A stretch of DNA of 64,000 nt, taken from the NCBI GenBank assembly GCA_027484575.1, contig JAIXSQ010000007.1, forward strand, positions 372,001 to 436,000, read 5' to 3'. The notes beneath the pieces are model-generated. The model saw only the letters and a program-made list of their open reading frames with translations. It searched no databases and was not told where the DNA came from. Position numbers and translations under genes: made by a program. The stretch's first letter is position 1. Every line of letters begins with the position of its first letter. The stretch comes from Comamonadaceae bacterium (GTDB taxonomy: Bacteria > Pseudomonadota > Gammaproteobacteria > Burkholderiales > Burkholderiaceae_C). Positions 1-8,132 of this stretch are shown piece by piece.

Positions 1-432
1 CGGCGCCATCGGGAAGCCCAGCTTCGCGATCGGCGCGCCGAAGCTGGCGCCGCGCGCCGCGATGCGGATGTCGCAGCAGGCGGCGATCTCGACACCGGCG
101 CCCATGCAGGCGCCGCGGATCGCCGCCACCACCGGCAGGTCGCAGTCGAGGATGGCCTGCAGCCCGCCCCAGACCTCGTCCTCGTGGAAGGCGGCCAGCG
201 AGGCGGGCTCGAAGCGGAAGCCGGCGTACTCGGCGATGTCGCCGCCGGCGCAGAAGGCCTCGCCCTCGCCTTGCAGCAGCACGCAGCGCGGGCCGTCGTC
301 GCGCTGCAGCGCCGTGAACACCTCGCGCAGCTGCACCCACATCGCGCGCGACATGGCATTGAGCTTGCCCGGGTGGGACAGCACCACCCGCGCGAGCGGG
401 CCGTCGGCGTGCAGCTGGACGCGGCCCGTCAT
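1..432 (-). CDS. Enoyl-CoA hydratase/isomerase family protein, 3' end missing (runs off window)
   Basis: The first 144 residues of a crotonase-fold protein are visible; the rest lies left of base 1. It has the usual N-terminal strand with LSHPGKLNAMS (residues 18-28), the first oxyanion-hole segment GEAFCAGGDIAEY (57-69), and the second one GACMGAGVEIA (108-118). Family members hydrate enoyl-CoA or rearrange acyl-CoA esters in the cytoplasm. The ATG overlaps the TGA of the upstream Bug gene by one base (TGATG), so the two are probably translationally coupled. Position downstream of a malonyl-CoA decarboxylase and a Bug protein suggests a role in short-chain acyl-CoA metabolism, but the substrate cannot be told from this fragment. 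Confidence 0.88.
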   Translation of the reverse strand, partial: MTGRVQLHADGPLARVVLSHPGKLNAMSRAMWVQLREVFTALQRDDGPRCVLLQGEGEAFCAGGDIAEYAGFRFEPASLAAFHEDEVWGGLQAILDCDLPVVAAIRGACMGAGVEIAACCDIRIAARGASFGAPIAKLGFPMAP

Positions 433-1424
433 CAATCCAGCTTGGCGCCCGAAGCCTTGACCACGGCGGCCCAGCGCTTGACCTCGCTGCCGATGAAGGC
501 GGCGAACTGCTGCTGGCTCAGGTTGGGGAATTCGGCGCCCTGCGACGCCCACACGGCCTTGATCTCGTCGGCGGCCATGCACTTGCGCACCTCGTCGACC
601 ACGCGCGCCTGCACGTCGGCGGGCGTGCCCTTGGGCGCCCACAGCCCGTACCAGGTGGTCACCGTGTAGTCGGGCAGGCCCAGCTCGGCGGCGCACGGCA
701 CGTCGGGGAAGGCCGCGTTGCGCTTGGTGCCCGAGACCATCAGCGCCTTGATCCGCCCGCCCTTGATGTGGCTGGCCGAGGAGCCCAGGCCGTCGAACAT
801 CATGTCGACGTTGCCGGCGATCAGGTCCTGCAGCGCGGGGCCCGCGCCGCGGTACGGGATGTGGGTGATGAAGGTGCCGGTCTGCTGCTTGAACAGCTCG
901 CCCGCCAGGTGGTGCGAGGTGCCGCTGCCCGCCGAGCCGTAGTTCAGCCGGCCGGGGCTGCGCTTGACCAGCGCGAGGAAGGCCTTGAAGTCCGCGGCCT
1001 CGACGCGGCGCGGGTTGACCACCAGCACCTGCGGCACGCTGGCCACCAGCGACAGCGGGATGAAATCCTTCTCGAGGTCGTAGTCCAGCCGCGGGTACAT
1101 CGACGGCGCGATGGTGTGGTGCACCGCGCCCATGAACAGGTTGTAGCCGTCGGGCGCGGCCTTGGCCGCCACGCTGGCGCCCACGGTGCCGCCGGCACCG
1201 CCCTTGTTGTCGATGATCAGCTGGCGGCCGGTCTGCTTGGCGAACTGCGCGGACAGCGGGCGCGCGAACGCGTCGGTGCCGCCGCCGGCCGGGAAGGGCA
1301 CCACCATCATCACCGGCTTGGTGGGCCAGCCGGCCGCGCCCTGGGCGCGTGCGGACAGGCCCAGGGGCAGGACGGTCGCGGCAGCGGCGGCCTGCAGCAG
1401 GTGGCGTCGGGTGGGATGCGTCAT
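432..1424 (-). CDS. Bug-family (tripartite tricarboxylate transporter) solute-binding protein
   Basis: A 330-residue periplasmic binding protein. Residues 6-28 form a signal with twin arginine (RRHLLQAA) and an Ala-rich core ending ARAQG. Family marks follow: PFPAGGGTDAFAR (43-55), DNKGGAGG (72-79), GSAGSGTSHHLAGE (163-176) and HIPYRG (188-193). Bug proteins bind carboxylates or amides in the periplasm, and many work without their own TctA/TctB pair, none of which is visible here. The gene lies 55 bp after the malonyl-CoA decarboxylase gene and overlaps the enoyl-CoA hydratase start. A malonate-like ligand is a reasonable guess from context, not something the sequence shows. Confidence 0.93.
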   Translation of the reverse strand: MTHPTRRHLLQAAAAATVLPLGLSARAQGAAGWPTKPVMMVVPFPAGGGTDAFARPLSAQFAKQTGRQLIIDNKGGAGGTVGASVAAKAAPDGYNLFMGAVHHTIAPSMYPRLDYDLEKDFIPLSLVASVPQVLVVNPRRVEAADFKAFLALVKRSPGRLNYGSAGSGTSHHLAGELFKQQTGTFITHIPYRGAGPALQDLIAGNVDMMFDGLGSSASHIKGGRIKALMVSGTKRNAAFPDVPCAAELGLPDYTVTTWYGLWAPKGTPADVQARVVDEVRKCMAADEIKAVWASQGAEFPNLSQQQFAAFIGSEVKRWAAVVKASGAKLD

Positions 1425-1479
1425 GCGTGTCTCCTTGTGTGTGAGGCTTGGCGGGCGCGATTGTGGCCCAGCGTCCGGC

Positions 1480-2865
1480 TCAGTCCAGCAGGGATTCCAC
1501 CTGCGAGGACACGGCCACGCGCCCCTGCGCCAGCATGGCCCGGTGGCGGTCCAGCCGCTTGAGGTCGTAGAGGTAGTTGACCATCAACCCGTACGACTGC
1601 TTGACGCCCTTGGGCGAGGGGTCGGCGGCCCAGTTCAGCCGCTCCACCCGCGCGCCGTTGCCCAGGTGGAAGCGCGCCACCGGGTCGCAGGGCTTGCCCT
1701 GCTCGAGCTCGCGCGCGAGGTAGCGCGCCGCCCACGCCAGCAGCTGCGCGCGCTGCGGCGACTTGGCCGGCAGGTGCAGCGGGTCGTCCAGCGCCTGCAG
1801 CAGGTCGGCCGGCGCGTTCTTCGCCATCCAGCCGCGCAGCCCCGGGATGGGCGAGAGCGTGCAGAAGGTCTTCAGGCGCGGGAATTCGTCCTTGAGCGTC
1901 TCGACCACGCGCTTGATCAGCGCATCGCCGAAGCTCACGCCCTTCAGCCCGGTCTGCGTGTTGCTGATCGAATAGAAGATCGCGGTGGTGGCCTTGGCCA
2001 GGTCCGAGGGCGCGGCGCCCTCGTCCAGCAGCGGCGTGATGCTGTCGCTGATGGCATCGGTGAGCGCGACCTCGACGAAGATCAGCGGCTCGCCCTCCAG
2101 CCGCTGGTGGAAGAAGCCGTAGCAGCGCCGGTCGCTGTCCAGCCGGTTCTTCACGTCGGCCCAGCTGCGGATGTCGTGCACCGCTTCGTACTTGATCAGC
2201 TTCTCGATCAGCGAGGCAGGCGAGTCCCAGCTGATGCGGCGCAGCTCCAGGAAGCCGACGTCGAACCAGGTCGAGAACAGCGACTCCAGCTCGGCGTCCA
2301 GGGGCAGCAGGCGCTTGTCGGCCTTGAGCCGGGGCAGCAGCTCGGCGCGCAGGTCCACCAGGAAGCGCATGCCGGCCGGAAAGCCCGAGAAGCGCTGCAG
2401 CAGCCGCGTGCGCGGCGACACGTAGGCGCGCCGCAGCCGGATCTCGGCCTGCGCCTCGTCGGGCGTGCCCAGCGCCTTCTCGTAGGCCTCGCGGGCCGCG
2501 CGCACCTGCGCCTGGTCGGGGCCGAAGTGCTCGCTCATCAGCAGCCAGCAGTCGTGCCGCTCCTCGGGCGAGGCGGCGGCGTACCAGGTGGCGAGCGCCT
2601 CGGCGCGGCGCGCGCCCTCGACCTCGCTGACACGGCCGTCGACCACGCCCTGCAGCTCGGCGAGCGTGCGCCGCAGCGCGCGCGGCGACAGGGCCTCGGG
2701 CCCGCGGCGCAGCGTGGCCTTCAGGCGCTCGCCCGTGCTGCGCGCGGCCGCCGACGGGGCCGGGGCCGCGGCGGCGGATGCAGCCGATGGCGAGGCCGGC
2801 GCGGACGCCGGTGCGGCGGCGGCGGCCGCACGGCCACCGCGGGAGAGCCATTCGCGCGCGCCCAT
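1480..2865 (-). CDS. Malonyl-CoA decarboxylase
   Basis: A 461-residue protein of the malonyl-CoA decarboxylase family (MLYCD/MatA type), which converts malonyl-CoA to acetyl-CoA and CO2. Recognition rests on the conserved C-terminal block including FFHQRLEGEPLIFVEVAL, SISNTQTGLKGVSFG and FCTLSPIPGLRGWM. The N-terminus before about residue 45 is an Ala-rich low-complexity stretch. The ATG at 2865 overlaps the TGA of the upstream GntR gene by one base. A GTG one codon earlier is also possible. Grouping with a GntR regulator and a Bug protein resembles malonate-utilisation (mat) operons. A malonyl-CoA synthetase (MatB) is not in the window and may lie to the left. Confidence 0.93.
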   Translation of the reverse strand: MGAREWLSRGGRAAAAAAPASAPASPSAASAAAAPAPSAAARSTGERLKATLRRGPEALSPRALRRTLAELQGVVDGRVSEVEGARRAEALATWYAAASPEERHDCWLLMSEHFGPDQAQVRAAREAYEKALGTPDEAQAEIRLRRAYVSPRTRLLQRFSGFPAGMRFLVDLRAELLPRLKADKRLLPLDAELESLFSTWFDVGFLELRRISWDSPASLIEKLIKYEAVHDIRSWADVKNRLDSDRRCYGFFHQRLEGEPLIFVEVALTDAISDSITPLLDEGAAPSDLAKATTAIFYSISNTQTGLKGVSFGDALIKRVVETLKDEFPRLKTFCTLSPIPGLRGWMAKNAPADLLQALDDPLHLPAKSPQRAQLLAWAARYLARELEQGKPCDPVARFHLGNGARVERLNWAADPSPKGVKQSYGLMVNYLYDLKRLDRHRAMLAQGRVAVSSQVESLLD

Positions 2866-3533
2866 CACGCCACCACCGTCGCGCGTTGCCGGCGTGCCAG
2901 CGCGCGCAGCGCGTCGCGCTGGCGCGTCAGGTGGGTGCGCATCGCGGCCTCGGCCCCTTCGGGGTCACGGGCCTTGAGCGCGGCGAAGACGGCCAGGTGC
3001 TCCGACAGGCTCTGGTCCAAGCGGCCGGGCGCGTGCAACTGCTGCAGCCGCGCGAGCTTGACGATCTTGCGCAGGTCGGTGATCACCTGCGCCAGCCAGC
3101 GGTTGCCGGCCAGGCGGATCACCGCCTCGTGGATCGCGAAGTTCGCGGCGTAGTAGTCGTTGATGCGCTTGCTGCGGGCGTGGCGCGCCAGCTTGTCGTG
3201 CAGCACCTCCAGCGCCTGCAGGTCGGCATCGGTGGCGTTGAGCGCGGCCTCGTGGGCGCAGCGCCCTTCCAGCAGCGCGATGACCGGGAAGATCTCGTCC
3301 AGGTCCTGTTCGGTCACCTCGGCCACGAAGCAGCCGCGGCGCGGCTCGTGGCGCACCAGCCCCTCGGCGGTGAGCACCTTCAGCGCCTCGCGCAGCGGCG
3401 TGCGCGAGATCGCCAGCTCCTGCGCCAGCACGGGCTCGTCGAGGAAGGCTCCCGGCGCCAGCTGGCCGTCGAAGATGCGCTCGCGCAGCTGGTCGGCGAC
3501 CTCGGCATGCAGCGAACTGTGGACGATGCGCAT
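2865..3533 (-). CDS. GntR family (FCD domain) transcriptional regulator, probable MatR-like
   Basis: A 222-residue regulator with an N-terminal winged helix (about residues 8-70, containing LAISRTPLREALKVL) and a C-terminal all-helical FCD ligand domain. The FCD domain shows metal-type histidines in FAIHEAV and in SEHLAVF. It is the first gene of the malonyl-CoA decarboxylase unit and its stop codon overlaps the next start, so it is probably autoregulated together with the operon. A 16-bp perfect palindrome 27 bp upstream is the obvious operator. GntR-FCD regulators of malonate operons (MatR) are known; assignment here is by context and domain type, and the effector is inferred to be malonate or malonyl-CoA. 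Confidence 0.88.
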   Translation of the reverse strand: MRIVHSSLHAEVADQLRERIFDGQLAPGAFLDEPVLAQELAISRTPLREALKVLTAEGLVRHEPRRGCFVAEVTEQDLDEIFPVIALLEGRCAHEAALNATDADLQALEVLHDKLARHARSKRINDYYAANFAIHEAVIRLAGNRWLAQVITDLRKIVKLARLQQLHAPGRLDQSLSEHLAVFAALKARDPEGAEAAMRTHLTRQRDALRALARRQRATVVA

Positions 3534-3560
3534 GGGAACCCCCGCGACGGCATGGCGCCG

Positions 3561-3576
3561 TAATTACGCGTAATTA
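3561..3576. promoter_or_regulatory. 16-bp perfect palindrome, candidate GntR operator
   Basis: TAATTACGCGTAATTA is its own reverse complement and is an A+T-rich island in 70% G+C sequence. It lies 27 bp before the start of the GntR gene and downstream of the lgt stop codon, where a promoter for the minus-strand malonate unit is expected. FCD-type GntR dimers bind short palindromes of this size, so autoregulation is the natural reading. Binding itself is inference. Confidence 0.6.
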
Positions 3577-3672
3577 TGGGAGGGATGAGGCAGGCGCGGG
3601 GGTCGGGCGAGGGTTTGTCCCTGAGGCGCCGATGCGACGCCCCCGTGACCTGTGACGGCCCGGGCCGGGCCG

Positions 3673-4509
3673 TCAGGCGGGCGCCGCCCCGGTCACCCGC
3701 GGCTGGCGCTGCCCCCACAGCCACAGCGCGACGCCGGCCACCAGCATCGGCACGCACAGCCATTGCCCCATCGACAGCCCGGTAGACTGCTGCAGCCACA
3801 CCAGGTGCGCGTCCGGCTCCCGGAACCACTCGGCGACGAAGCGGAAGAAGCCGTAGCCGACCAGGAACATCGCCGACACCTGCGCCGGCCGGCGCTCGCG
3901 CCGCGCGTACAGCCAGAGCAGCACGAACAGCAGCAGGCCCTCGCCCAGGAACTGGTAGACCTGCGACGGATGCCGCGGGACCATGCTGCCGCTCTGCGGG
4001 AACACCATGGCCCAGGGCAGCGAGGCGTCGGCCGCCCTGCCCCACAGCTCGCCGTTGATGAAGTTGCCCACCCGGCCGCTGGCCAGGCCCAGCGGCACGC
4101 AGGGCGCCACGAAATCCATCACCTGCCAGAAGGGCTTGGCCCGCAGCCGCGCGTACAGCCACTGCGAGGCGATCACGCCCAGCATGCCGCCGTGGAAGCT
4201 CATGCCGCCCTGCCAGATCGCGAACACCTCCAGCGGGTGGGCCGCGTAGTAGCCGGGCTTGTAGAACAGGCAGTAGCCGATGCGGCCACCGGCGATCACG
4301 CCGACCACGCCGTAGAACAGCATGTCCTCGGGATCGCGCCGGCTCCAGGCGCCGGGGCCCGACACCGAGGCGAAGGGCTGGTGCGCCAGCCGCCGGTGCG
4401 CCAGCCACAGGAACAGGCCGAAGGCCGCCAGGTAGGTCAGCCCGTACCAGTGGACGGCCAGCGGGCCGAGCTGCAACGCGACCGGGTCGATCTTGGGATA
4501 CATCAGCAT
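3673..4509 (-). CDS. lgt: Prolipoprotein diacylglyceryl transferase
   Basis: A 278-residue inner-membrane enzyme that moves a diacylglyceryl group from phosphatidylglycerol to the lipobox cysteine of prolipoproteins. The family signature [13 protein letters not shown] is at residues 145-157 and the essential HGG motif is at 106-108, with about seven hydrophobic segments along the chain. The start MLMYPKID matches where Lgt proteins begin, and AGGA lies upstream of the ATG. A second ATG two codons later (4503) is equally usable. The reading frame stays open far upstream into the LysR gene, but that extension is not coding. It is a single housekeeping gene between two regulators. Confidence 0.96.
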   Translation of the reverse strand: MLMYPKIDPVALQLGPLAVHWYGLTYLAAFGLFLWLAHRRLAHQPFASVSGPGAWSRRDPEDMLFYGVVGVIAGGRIGYCLFYKPGYYAAHPLEVFAIWQGGMSFHGGMLGVIASQWLYARLRAKPFWQVMDFVAPCVPLGLASGRVGNFINGELWGRAADASLPWAMVFPQSGSMVPRHPSQVYQFLGEGLLLFVLLWLYARRERRPAQVSAMFLVGYGFFRFVAEWFREPDAHLVWLQQSTGLSMGQWLCVPMLVAGVALWLWGQRQPRVTGAAPA

Positions 4510-4520
4510 GGCGGGCGATC

Positions 4521-5510
4521 CTACCTGCGGCCCGTGGCGGCCGGGGCCGTGCGGCCGGGCCCCGCGGCCTGCGCCTGGGCCCGGGCCTGGGCCTGCGCGA
4601 ACGCGACGAAGCGGGCCAGCGGGGCTGCCCCCGCGCCGGGCCGCCACGCCAGGCTGGTCTCGGCCTGCGGCACGCGGCCGGCCGGCAGGGCGCGGTAGGC
4701 CACGCCCTGGCGCTGGAACTCGCGCACGCTCGCCGGCACCCAGGCCAGCCCCAGCCCGGCCGAGACCAGGTTGACGATGGTCTGCATCTGGATCGCTTCC
4801 TGCGCCACCACCGGCTCGCGGCCGGCCGCGTGGTACAGGGCCAGCACCGCGTCGTGCAGCGAGGGCAGGATGCGGCGCGGGAACAGCACCAGCGGCTCGG
4901 CCAGCACGCGGCGCAGGTCCAGCCGGGGGGCGGCGGCCAGCGGGTGCGCCTCGGGCAGCGCCAGCACCAGCGGCTCGCGCGCGACCACCAGGTGCTGCAG
5001 CCCGGGCGGCGCGAAGCCCGGCGAGTGCAGCAGGAAGCCCGCATCGACGTCGCCCCGCTCCAGCGCCGCCAGCTGCACGTCGCCGGTGGCCTCGACCAGC
5101 TCCAGCTGCACACGCGGGTGCTGGGCGCGGAAGGCCCGCACCCAGCCGGGCAGCAGCGTGAAGCCGGCGGTGGACACGAAGGCCAGCCGCAGCCGGCCCG
5201 ACTCCCCGGCGGCGGCGGCGCGCGCCTGCGCGGGCAGCGCCCGGGCGCGCGCCAGCAACTCGTGCACCGGTGCCAGCAGCGCGGCGCCGGCCTCGGTCAG
5301 CTGCACGCTGCGCTTGCTGCGCTCGAACAGCCGCACGCCCAGCGTGGCCTCCAGCTGCGCGATCGCCTGCGTCAGCGGCGGCTGCGTCATGTGCAGCCGC
5401 GCGGCCGCGCGGCCGAAGTGCAGGGTCTCGGCCAGGGTGGCGAACTGGCGCCACAGGCGCAGCTCGACCAACGGGGGCTCGACCAACGGGGGAACGGCAG
5501 GCTCGCTCAT
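4521..5510 (-). CDS. LysR family transcriptional regulator
   Basis: A 329-residue LysR protein. The helix-turn-helix is at about residues 15-75 ([18 protein letters not shown]) and is followed by a periplasmic-binding-like effector domain. The tail is rich in Ala and Gln. The ATG at 5510 is preferred over an in-frame GTG at 5519. The N-terminus carries a 15-bp in-frame tandem duplication giving [10 protein letters not shown]. It is divergent from ilvD with a 104-bp shared control region containing the palindrome GATTGGAACCAATC, so it may control ilvD or itself. The effector is unknown. Confidence 0.9.
   Translation of the reverse strand: MSEPAVPPLVEPPLVELRLWRQFATLAETLHFGRAAARLHMTQPPLTQAIAQLEATLGVRLFERSKRSVQLTEAGAALLAPVHELLARARALPAQARAAAAGESGRLRLAFVSTAGFTLLPGWVRAFRAQHPRVQLELVEATGDVQLAALERGDVDAGFLLHSPGFAPPGLQHLVVAREPLVLALPEAHPLAAAPRLDLRRVLAEPLVLFPRRILPSLHDAVLALYHAAGREPVVAQEAIQMQTIVNLVSAGLGLAWVPASVREFQRQGVAYRALPAGRVPQAETSLAWRPGAGAAPLARFVAFAQAQARAQAQAAGPGRTAPAATGRR
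5463..5492. repeat. 15-bp perfect tandem duplication inside the LysR gene
   Basis: CTCGACCAACGGGGG occurs twice back to back (5463-5477 and 5478-5492). Because 15 is a multiple of three it keeps the frame and doubles the peptide unit PPLVE just before the DNA-binding domain. It looks like a recent slipped-strand duplication. Confidence 0.85.
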
Positions 5511-5542
5511 ACGCCGCACATATTAGACGGCCCGCAATTTCG

Positions 5543-5556
5543 GATTGGAACCAATC
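5543..5556. promoter_or_regulatory. Palindrome in lysR-ilvD divergent promoter, candidate LysR site and ilvD promoter
   Basis: GATTGG-AA-CCAATC has two 6-bp arms and lies midway between the divergent starts of the LysR gene (5510) and ilvD (5615). A possible sigma-70 promoter for ilvD overlaps it: TTGGAA at 5545-5550, an 18-bp spacer, and TATGCT at 5569-5574. Overlap of the palindrome with the -35 box is what would be expected for a regulatory site. Confidence 0.4.
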
Positions 5557-5614
5557 ACACGGGCCGCGTATGCTCGCCCGGTTCCCCTCCCCCCAGACAC
5601 CGACGGAGACCCCC

Positions 5615-7309
5615 ATGGCCGAGCAACCGATCAAGCTGCACCTGCGCAGCGACAACATCACCCAGGGCAAGTCGCGCGCCCCCAACCGCTCCATGTACTA
5701 CGGCATGGGCTACACCGAGGGCGACTTCGGCAAGCCCATGGTGGGCGTGGCCAACGGCCACAGCACCATCACCCCGTGCAACAGCGGCCTGCAGAAGCTG
5801 GCCGACGCGGCCGTCGAGGGCATCAAGGAAGCCGGCGGCAACCCGCAGATCTTCGGCACGCCCACCATCTCGGACGGCATGGCCATGGGCACCGAGGGCA
5901 TGAAGTACTCGCTGGTCTCGCGCGAGGTGATCTCCGACTGCATCGAGACCTGCGTGCAGGGCCAGTGGATGGACGGCGTGGTCGTCATCGGCGGCTGCGA
6001 CAAGAACATGCCCGGCGGCATGATCGGCATGCTGCGCGCCAACGTGCCGGCCATCTACGTGTACGGCGGCACCATCCTGCCGGGCTACTGGAAGGGCCAG
6101 GAGCTGAACATCGTCAGCGTGTTCGAGGCCGTGGGCCAGAACGCCGCCGGCAAGATGAGCGACGAGGACCTCAAGGCCATCGAGCAGCACGCCATCCCCG
6201 GCACCGGCTCGTGCGGCGGCATGTACACCGCCAACACCATGAGCTCGACCTTCGAGGCGCTGGGCATGTCCCTGCCCTACTCGTCGACCATGGCCAACCC
6301 GCACGACGAAAAGCAGAACTCGGCCAAGGAATCGGCCCGCGTGCTGCTCGAGGCGATCCGCAAGGGCCTGAAGCCGCGCGACATCGTCACCAAGAAGGCG
6401 ATCGAGAACGCGGTGACGGTGCTGATGGCCACCGGCGGCTCGACCAACGCGGTGCTGCACTACCTGGCGATCGCGCACGCGGCGGAAGTCGAGTGGACCA
6501 TCGACGACTTCGAGCGCATCCGCAAGAAGACGCCGGTGATCTGCGACCTCAAGCCCAGCGGCAAGTACATGGCCGTGCACCTGCACCAGGCCGGCGGCAT
6601 CCCGCAGGTGATGAAGGTGCTGCTCAACGCCGGCCTGCTGCACGGCGACTGCATCACCATCACCGGCAAGACCATCGCCGAGACCCTGGCCGACATCCCC
6701 GACGTGCCGCGCGCCGACCAGGACGTGATCCGCACCGTCGACAAGGCGCTGTACAAGGAAGGCCACCTGGCCATCCTCAAGGGCAACCTGTCGCCCGAGG
6801 GCGCGGTGGCCAAGATCACCGGCCTGAAGAACCCGGCCATCACCGGCCCGGCACGCGTGTTCGAGGACGAGCAGTCGGCGCTGCAGGCCATCCTGGACGG
6901 GAAGATCAAGGCCGGCGACGTGATGGTGCTGCGCTACCTGGGCCCCAAGGGCGGCCCCGGCATGCCCGAGATGCTGGCGCCCACCGGCGCGCTGATCGGC
7001 GCCGGCCTGGGCGAGAGCGTGGGCCTGATCACCGACGGGCGCTTCTCGGGCGGCACCTGGGGCATGGTGGTGGGCCACGTCGCCCCCGAGGCCTATGCCG
7101 GCGGCAACATCGCGCTGGTGCACGAGGGCGACACCATCACCATCGACGCGCACAAGCTGCAGCTGGACCTGCACGTGGGCGACGAGGAACTGGCCCGCCG
7201 CCGCGCCGCCTGGAAGGCACCGGCACCGCGCTACACCCGTGGCGTGCAGGCCAAGTTCGCGTTCAACGCCGCCAGCGCCAGCAAGGGCGCGGTGCTGGAC
7301 AACTTCTGA
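5615..7309 (+). CDS. ilvD: Dihydroxy-acid dehydratase
   Basis: A 564-residue iron-sulfur dehydratase of branched-chain amino acid synthesis, which converts 2,3-dihydroxy-isovalerate (and the methylvalerate homologue) to the 2-oxo acid. Cluster and metal motifs are clear: [17 protein letters not shown] and [14 protein letters not shown], and the C-terminal [11 protein letters not shown]. The start is fixed by GGAGAC five bases before the ATG; reading frame continues upstream but lacks a site. The length and the motif set fit the short IlvD/Edd class with dihydroxy-acid specificity. It is a single gene divergent from the LysR regulator. Confidence 0.97.
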   Translation: MAEQPIKLHLRSDNITQGKSRAPNRSMYYGMGYTEGDFGKPMVGVANGHSTITPCNSGLQKLADAAVEGIKEAGGNPQIFGTPTISDGMAMGTEGMKYSLVSREVISDCIETCVQGQWMDGVVVIGGCDKNMPGGMIGMLRANVPAIYVYGGTILPGYWKGQELNIVSVFEAVGQNAAGKMSDEDLKAIEQHAIPGTGSCGGMYTANTMSSTFEALGMSLPYSSTMANPHDEKQNSAKESARVLLEAIRKGLKPRDIVTKKAIENAVTVLMATGGSTNAVLHYLAIAHAAEVEWTIDDFERIRKKTPVICDLKPSGKYMAVHLHQAGGIPQVMKVLLNAGLLHGDCITITGKTIAETLADIPDVPRADQDVIRTVDKALYKEGHLAILKGNLSPEGAVAKITGLKNPAITGPARVFEDEQSALQAILDGKIKAGDVMVLRYLGPKGGPGMPEMLAPTGALIGAGLGESVGLITDGRFSGGTWGMVVGHVAPEAYAGGNIALVHEGDTITIDAHKLQLDLHVGDEELARRRAAWKAPAPRYTRGVQAKFAFNAASASKGAVLDNF

Positions 7310-7381
7310 GGAAGGTGAGCGATCAACGCATGGCGGGGGCCGCACAAACCGCCAGGTTCGTGCGGTGCCCGCCGCGCGGCC

Positions 7382-7624
7382 TCAACGCCGCTTGTTGGGC
7401 GGCATGCCCAGCTTCTCGCGCTGCCGGGCGATGCGCTCGGCCTTGCGCGCGTTCTCGCGCTCGACCACCTTGCGCTTGGTGTAGCCCGACCAGTCGGCCC
7501 AGGACCACCACAGGACGGCCAGGCCGAAGGGCGCCAGCACGATCAGCCAGCTCCAGGTGGCGACCGCGCCGATCTCCAGGTACTTGAGGGCCAGCAGGAC
7601 GAGGCCCAGGCCGAGGAACAGCAT
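7382..7624 (-). CDS. Small Trp-rich membrane protein (TIGR04438 type)
   Basis: An 80-residue protein with two hydrophobic segments (about residues 1-17 and 22-40), several tryptophans ([26 protein letters not shown]), and a highly charged C-terminal half ending LGMPPNKRR. This matches the Burkholderiales family called small Trp-rich protein, whose function is unknown. The ATG at 7624 is chosen over one 20 codons upstream because GGAG lies nine bases before it and the protein then starts at the first membrane segment, as in the family. It is convergent with ilvD and divergent from the cytochrome c gene. Confidence 0.82.
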   Translation of the reverse strand: MLFLGLGLVLLALKYLEIGAVATWSWLIVLAPFGLAVLWWSWADWSGYTKRKVVERENARKAERIARQREKLGMPPNKRR

Positions 7625-7694
7625 GCCAGTGAATCTCCGTTGCGCGCCGGCCGCCGAAAGCCCCGATGGATGCGGGGCGGTCAACCGCGCTGCC

Positions 7695-7700
7695 TACAAT
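7695..7700 (+). promoter_or_regulatory. Possible -10 element of cytochrome c gene
   Basis: TACAAT lies 44 bp before the cytochrome c start, within the decamer TGCCTACAAT. The same decamer occurs upstream of the YqhA-like gene (11761-11770). No convincing -35 box is visible at 16-18 bp in either case. Confidence 0.3.
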
Positions 7701-7744
7701 CGCGTTTCGGCAATGTACCCCAACCCCGAGAAGGACTGATCGCA

Positions 7745-8050
7745 ATGAAACGTGCCCTGTTCGTGCTGGCTTCCGCCTTCGTCGTCGCCGGCCCCGTGCT
7801 GGCCGACCAGGCGCTGGCCACGTCCAAGAACTGCATGGCCTGCCACGCCGTCGACAAGAAGCTGGTCGGCCCGTCGTACAAGGACGTCGCGGCCAAGTAC
7901 GCCGGCCAGAAGGACGCCGCCGACAAGCTCGCCACCAAGATCCAGAAGGGCGGCGCCGGCGTCTGGGGCCCCGTGCCCATGCCCGCCAACCCGCAGGTCA
8001 ACGACGCCGAAGCCAAGAAGCTGGCGGCCTGGGTGCTCGCCACCAAGTGA
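7745..8050 (+). CDS. Class I c-type cytochrome (c551/c552-like)
   Basis: A 101-residue periplasmic haem protein. Residues 1-20 are a Sec signal ([20 protein letters not shown]), followed by the haem attachment motif CMACH (about 30-34) and the axial methionine region [10 protein letters not shown] near residue 80. The size and the spacing fit the small cytochrome c551/c8 family that passes electrons to terminal oxidases or peroxidases. GAAGGA lies before the ATG. It is monocistronic and ends in a strong intrinsic terminator. Confidence 0.94.
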   Translation: MKRALFVLASAFVVAGPVLADQALATSKNCMACHAVDKKLVGPSYKDVAAKYAGQKDAADKLATKIQKGGAGVWGPVPMPANPQVNDAEAKKLAAWVLATK

Positions 8051-8070
8051 GCCGACCCGCTCCCATGACG

Positions 8071-8095
8071 AAGGCCCGCTCGTGCGGGCCTTTTT
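8071..8095 (+). terminator. Intrinsic terminator of cytochrome c gene
   Basis: Stem GGCCCGC (8073-8079), loop TCGT, stem GCGGGCC (8084-8090), then five T. It begins 22 bp after the cytochrome c stop codon. On the other strand the hairpin is followed only by TT, so it acts mainly rightward. Confidence 0.9.
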
Positions 8096-8132
8096 CATGC
8101 GGCTTCCGCCGCGCGCCCGTGCGGCGGCCGGG

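Noticed and set aside
3673..5694. A continuous minus-strand frame of about 670 codons that would fuse a new protein to Lgt
   Set aside because: The upstream part overlaps the LysR gene in another frame and has the Arg/Ala-rich composition of a shadow frame. Lgt has its own start at 4509.
5555..7345. A 596-codon frame antisense to ilvD
   Set aside because: Shadow of a highly conserved gene; its composition is low-complexity and no motif is visible.
7640..7740. A longer cytochrome c starting upstream of 7745
   Set aside because: The upstream codons lack a ribosome site and would destroy the signal peptide, which starts properly at MKRALF.
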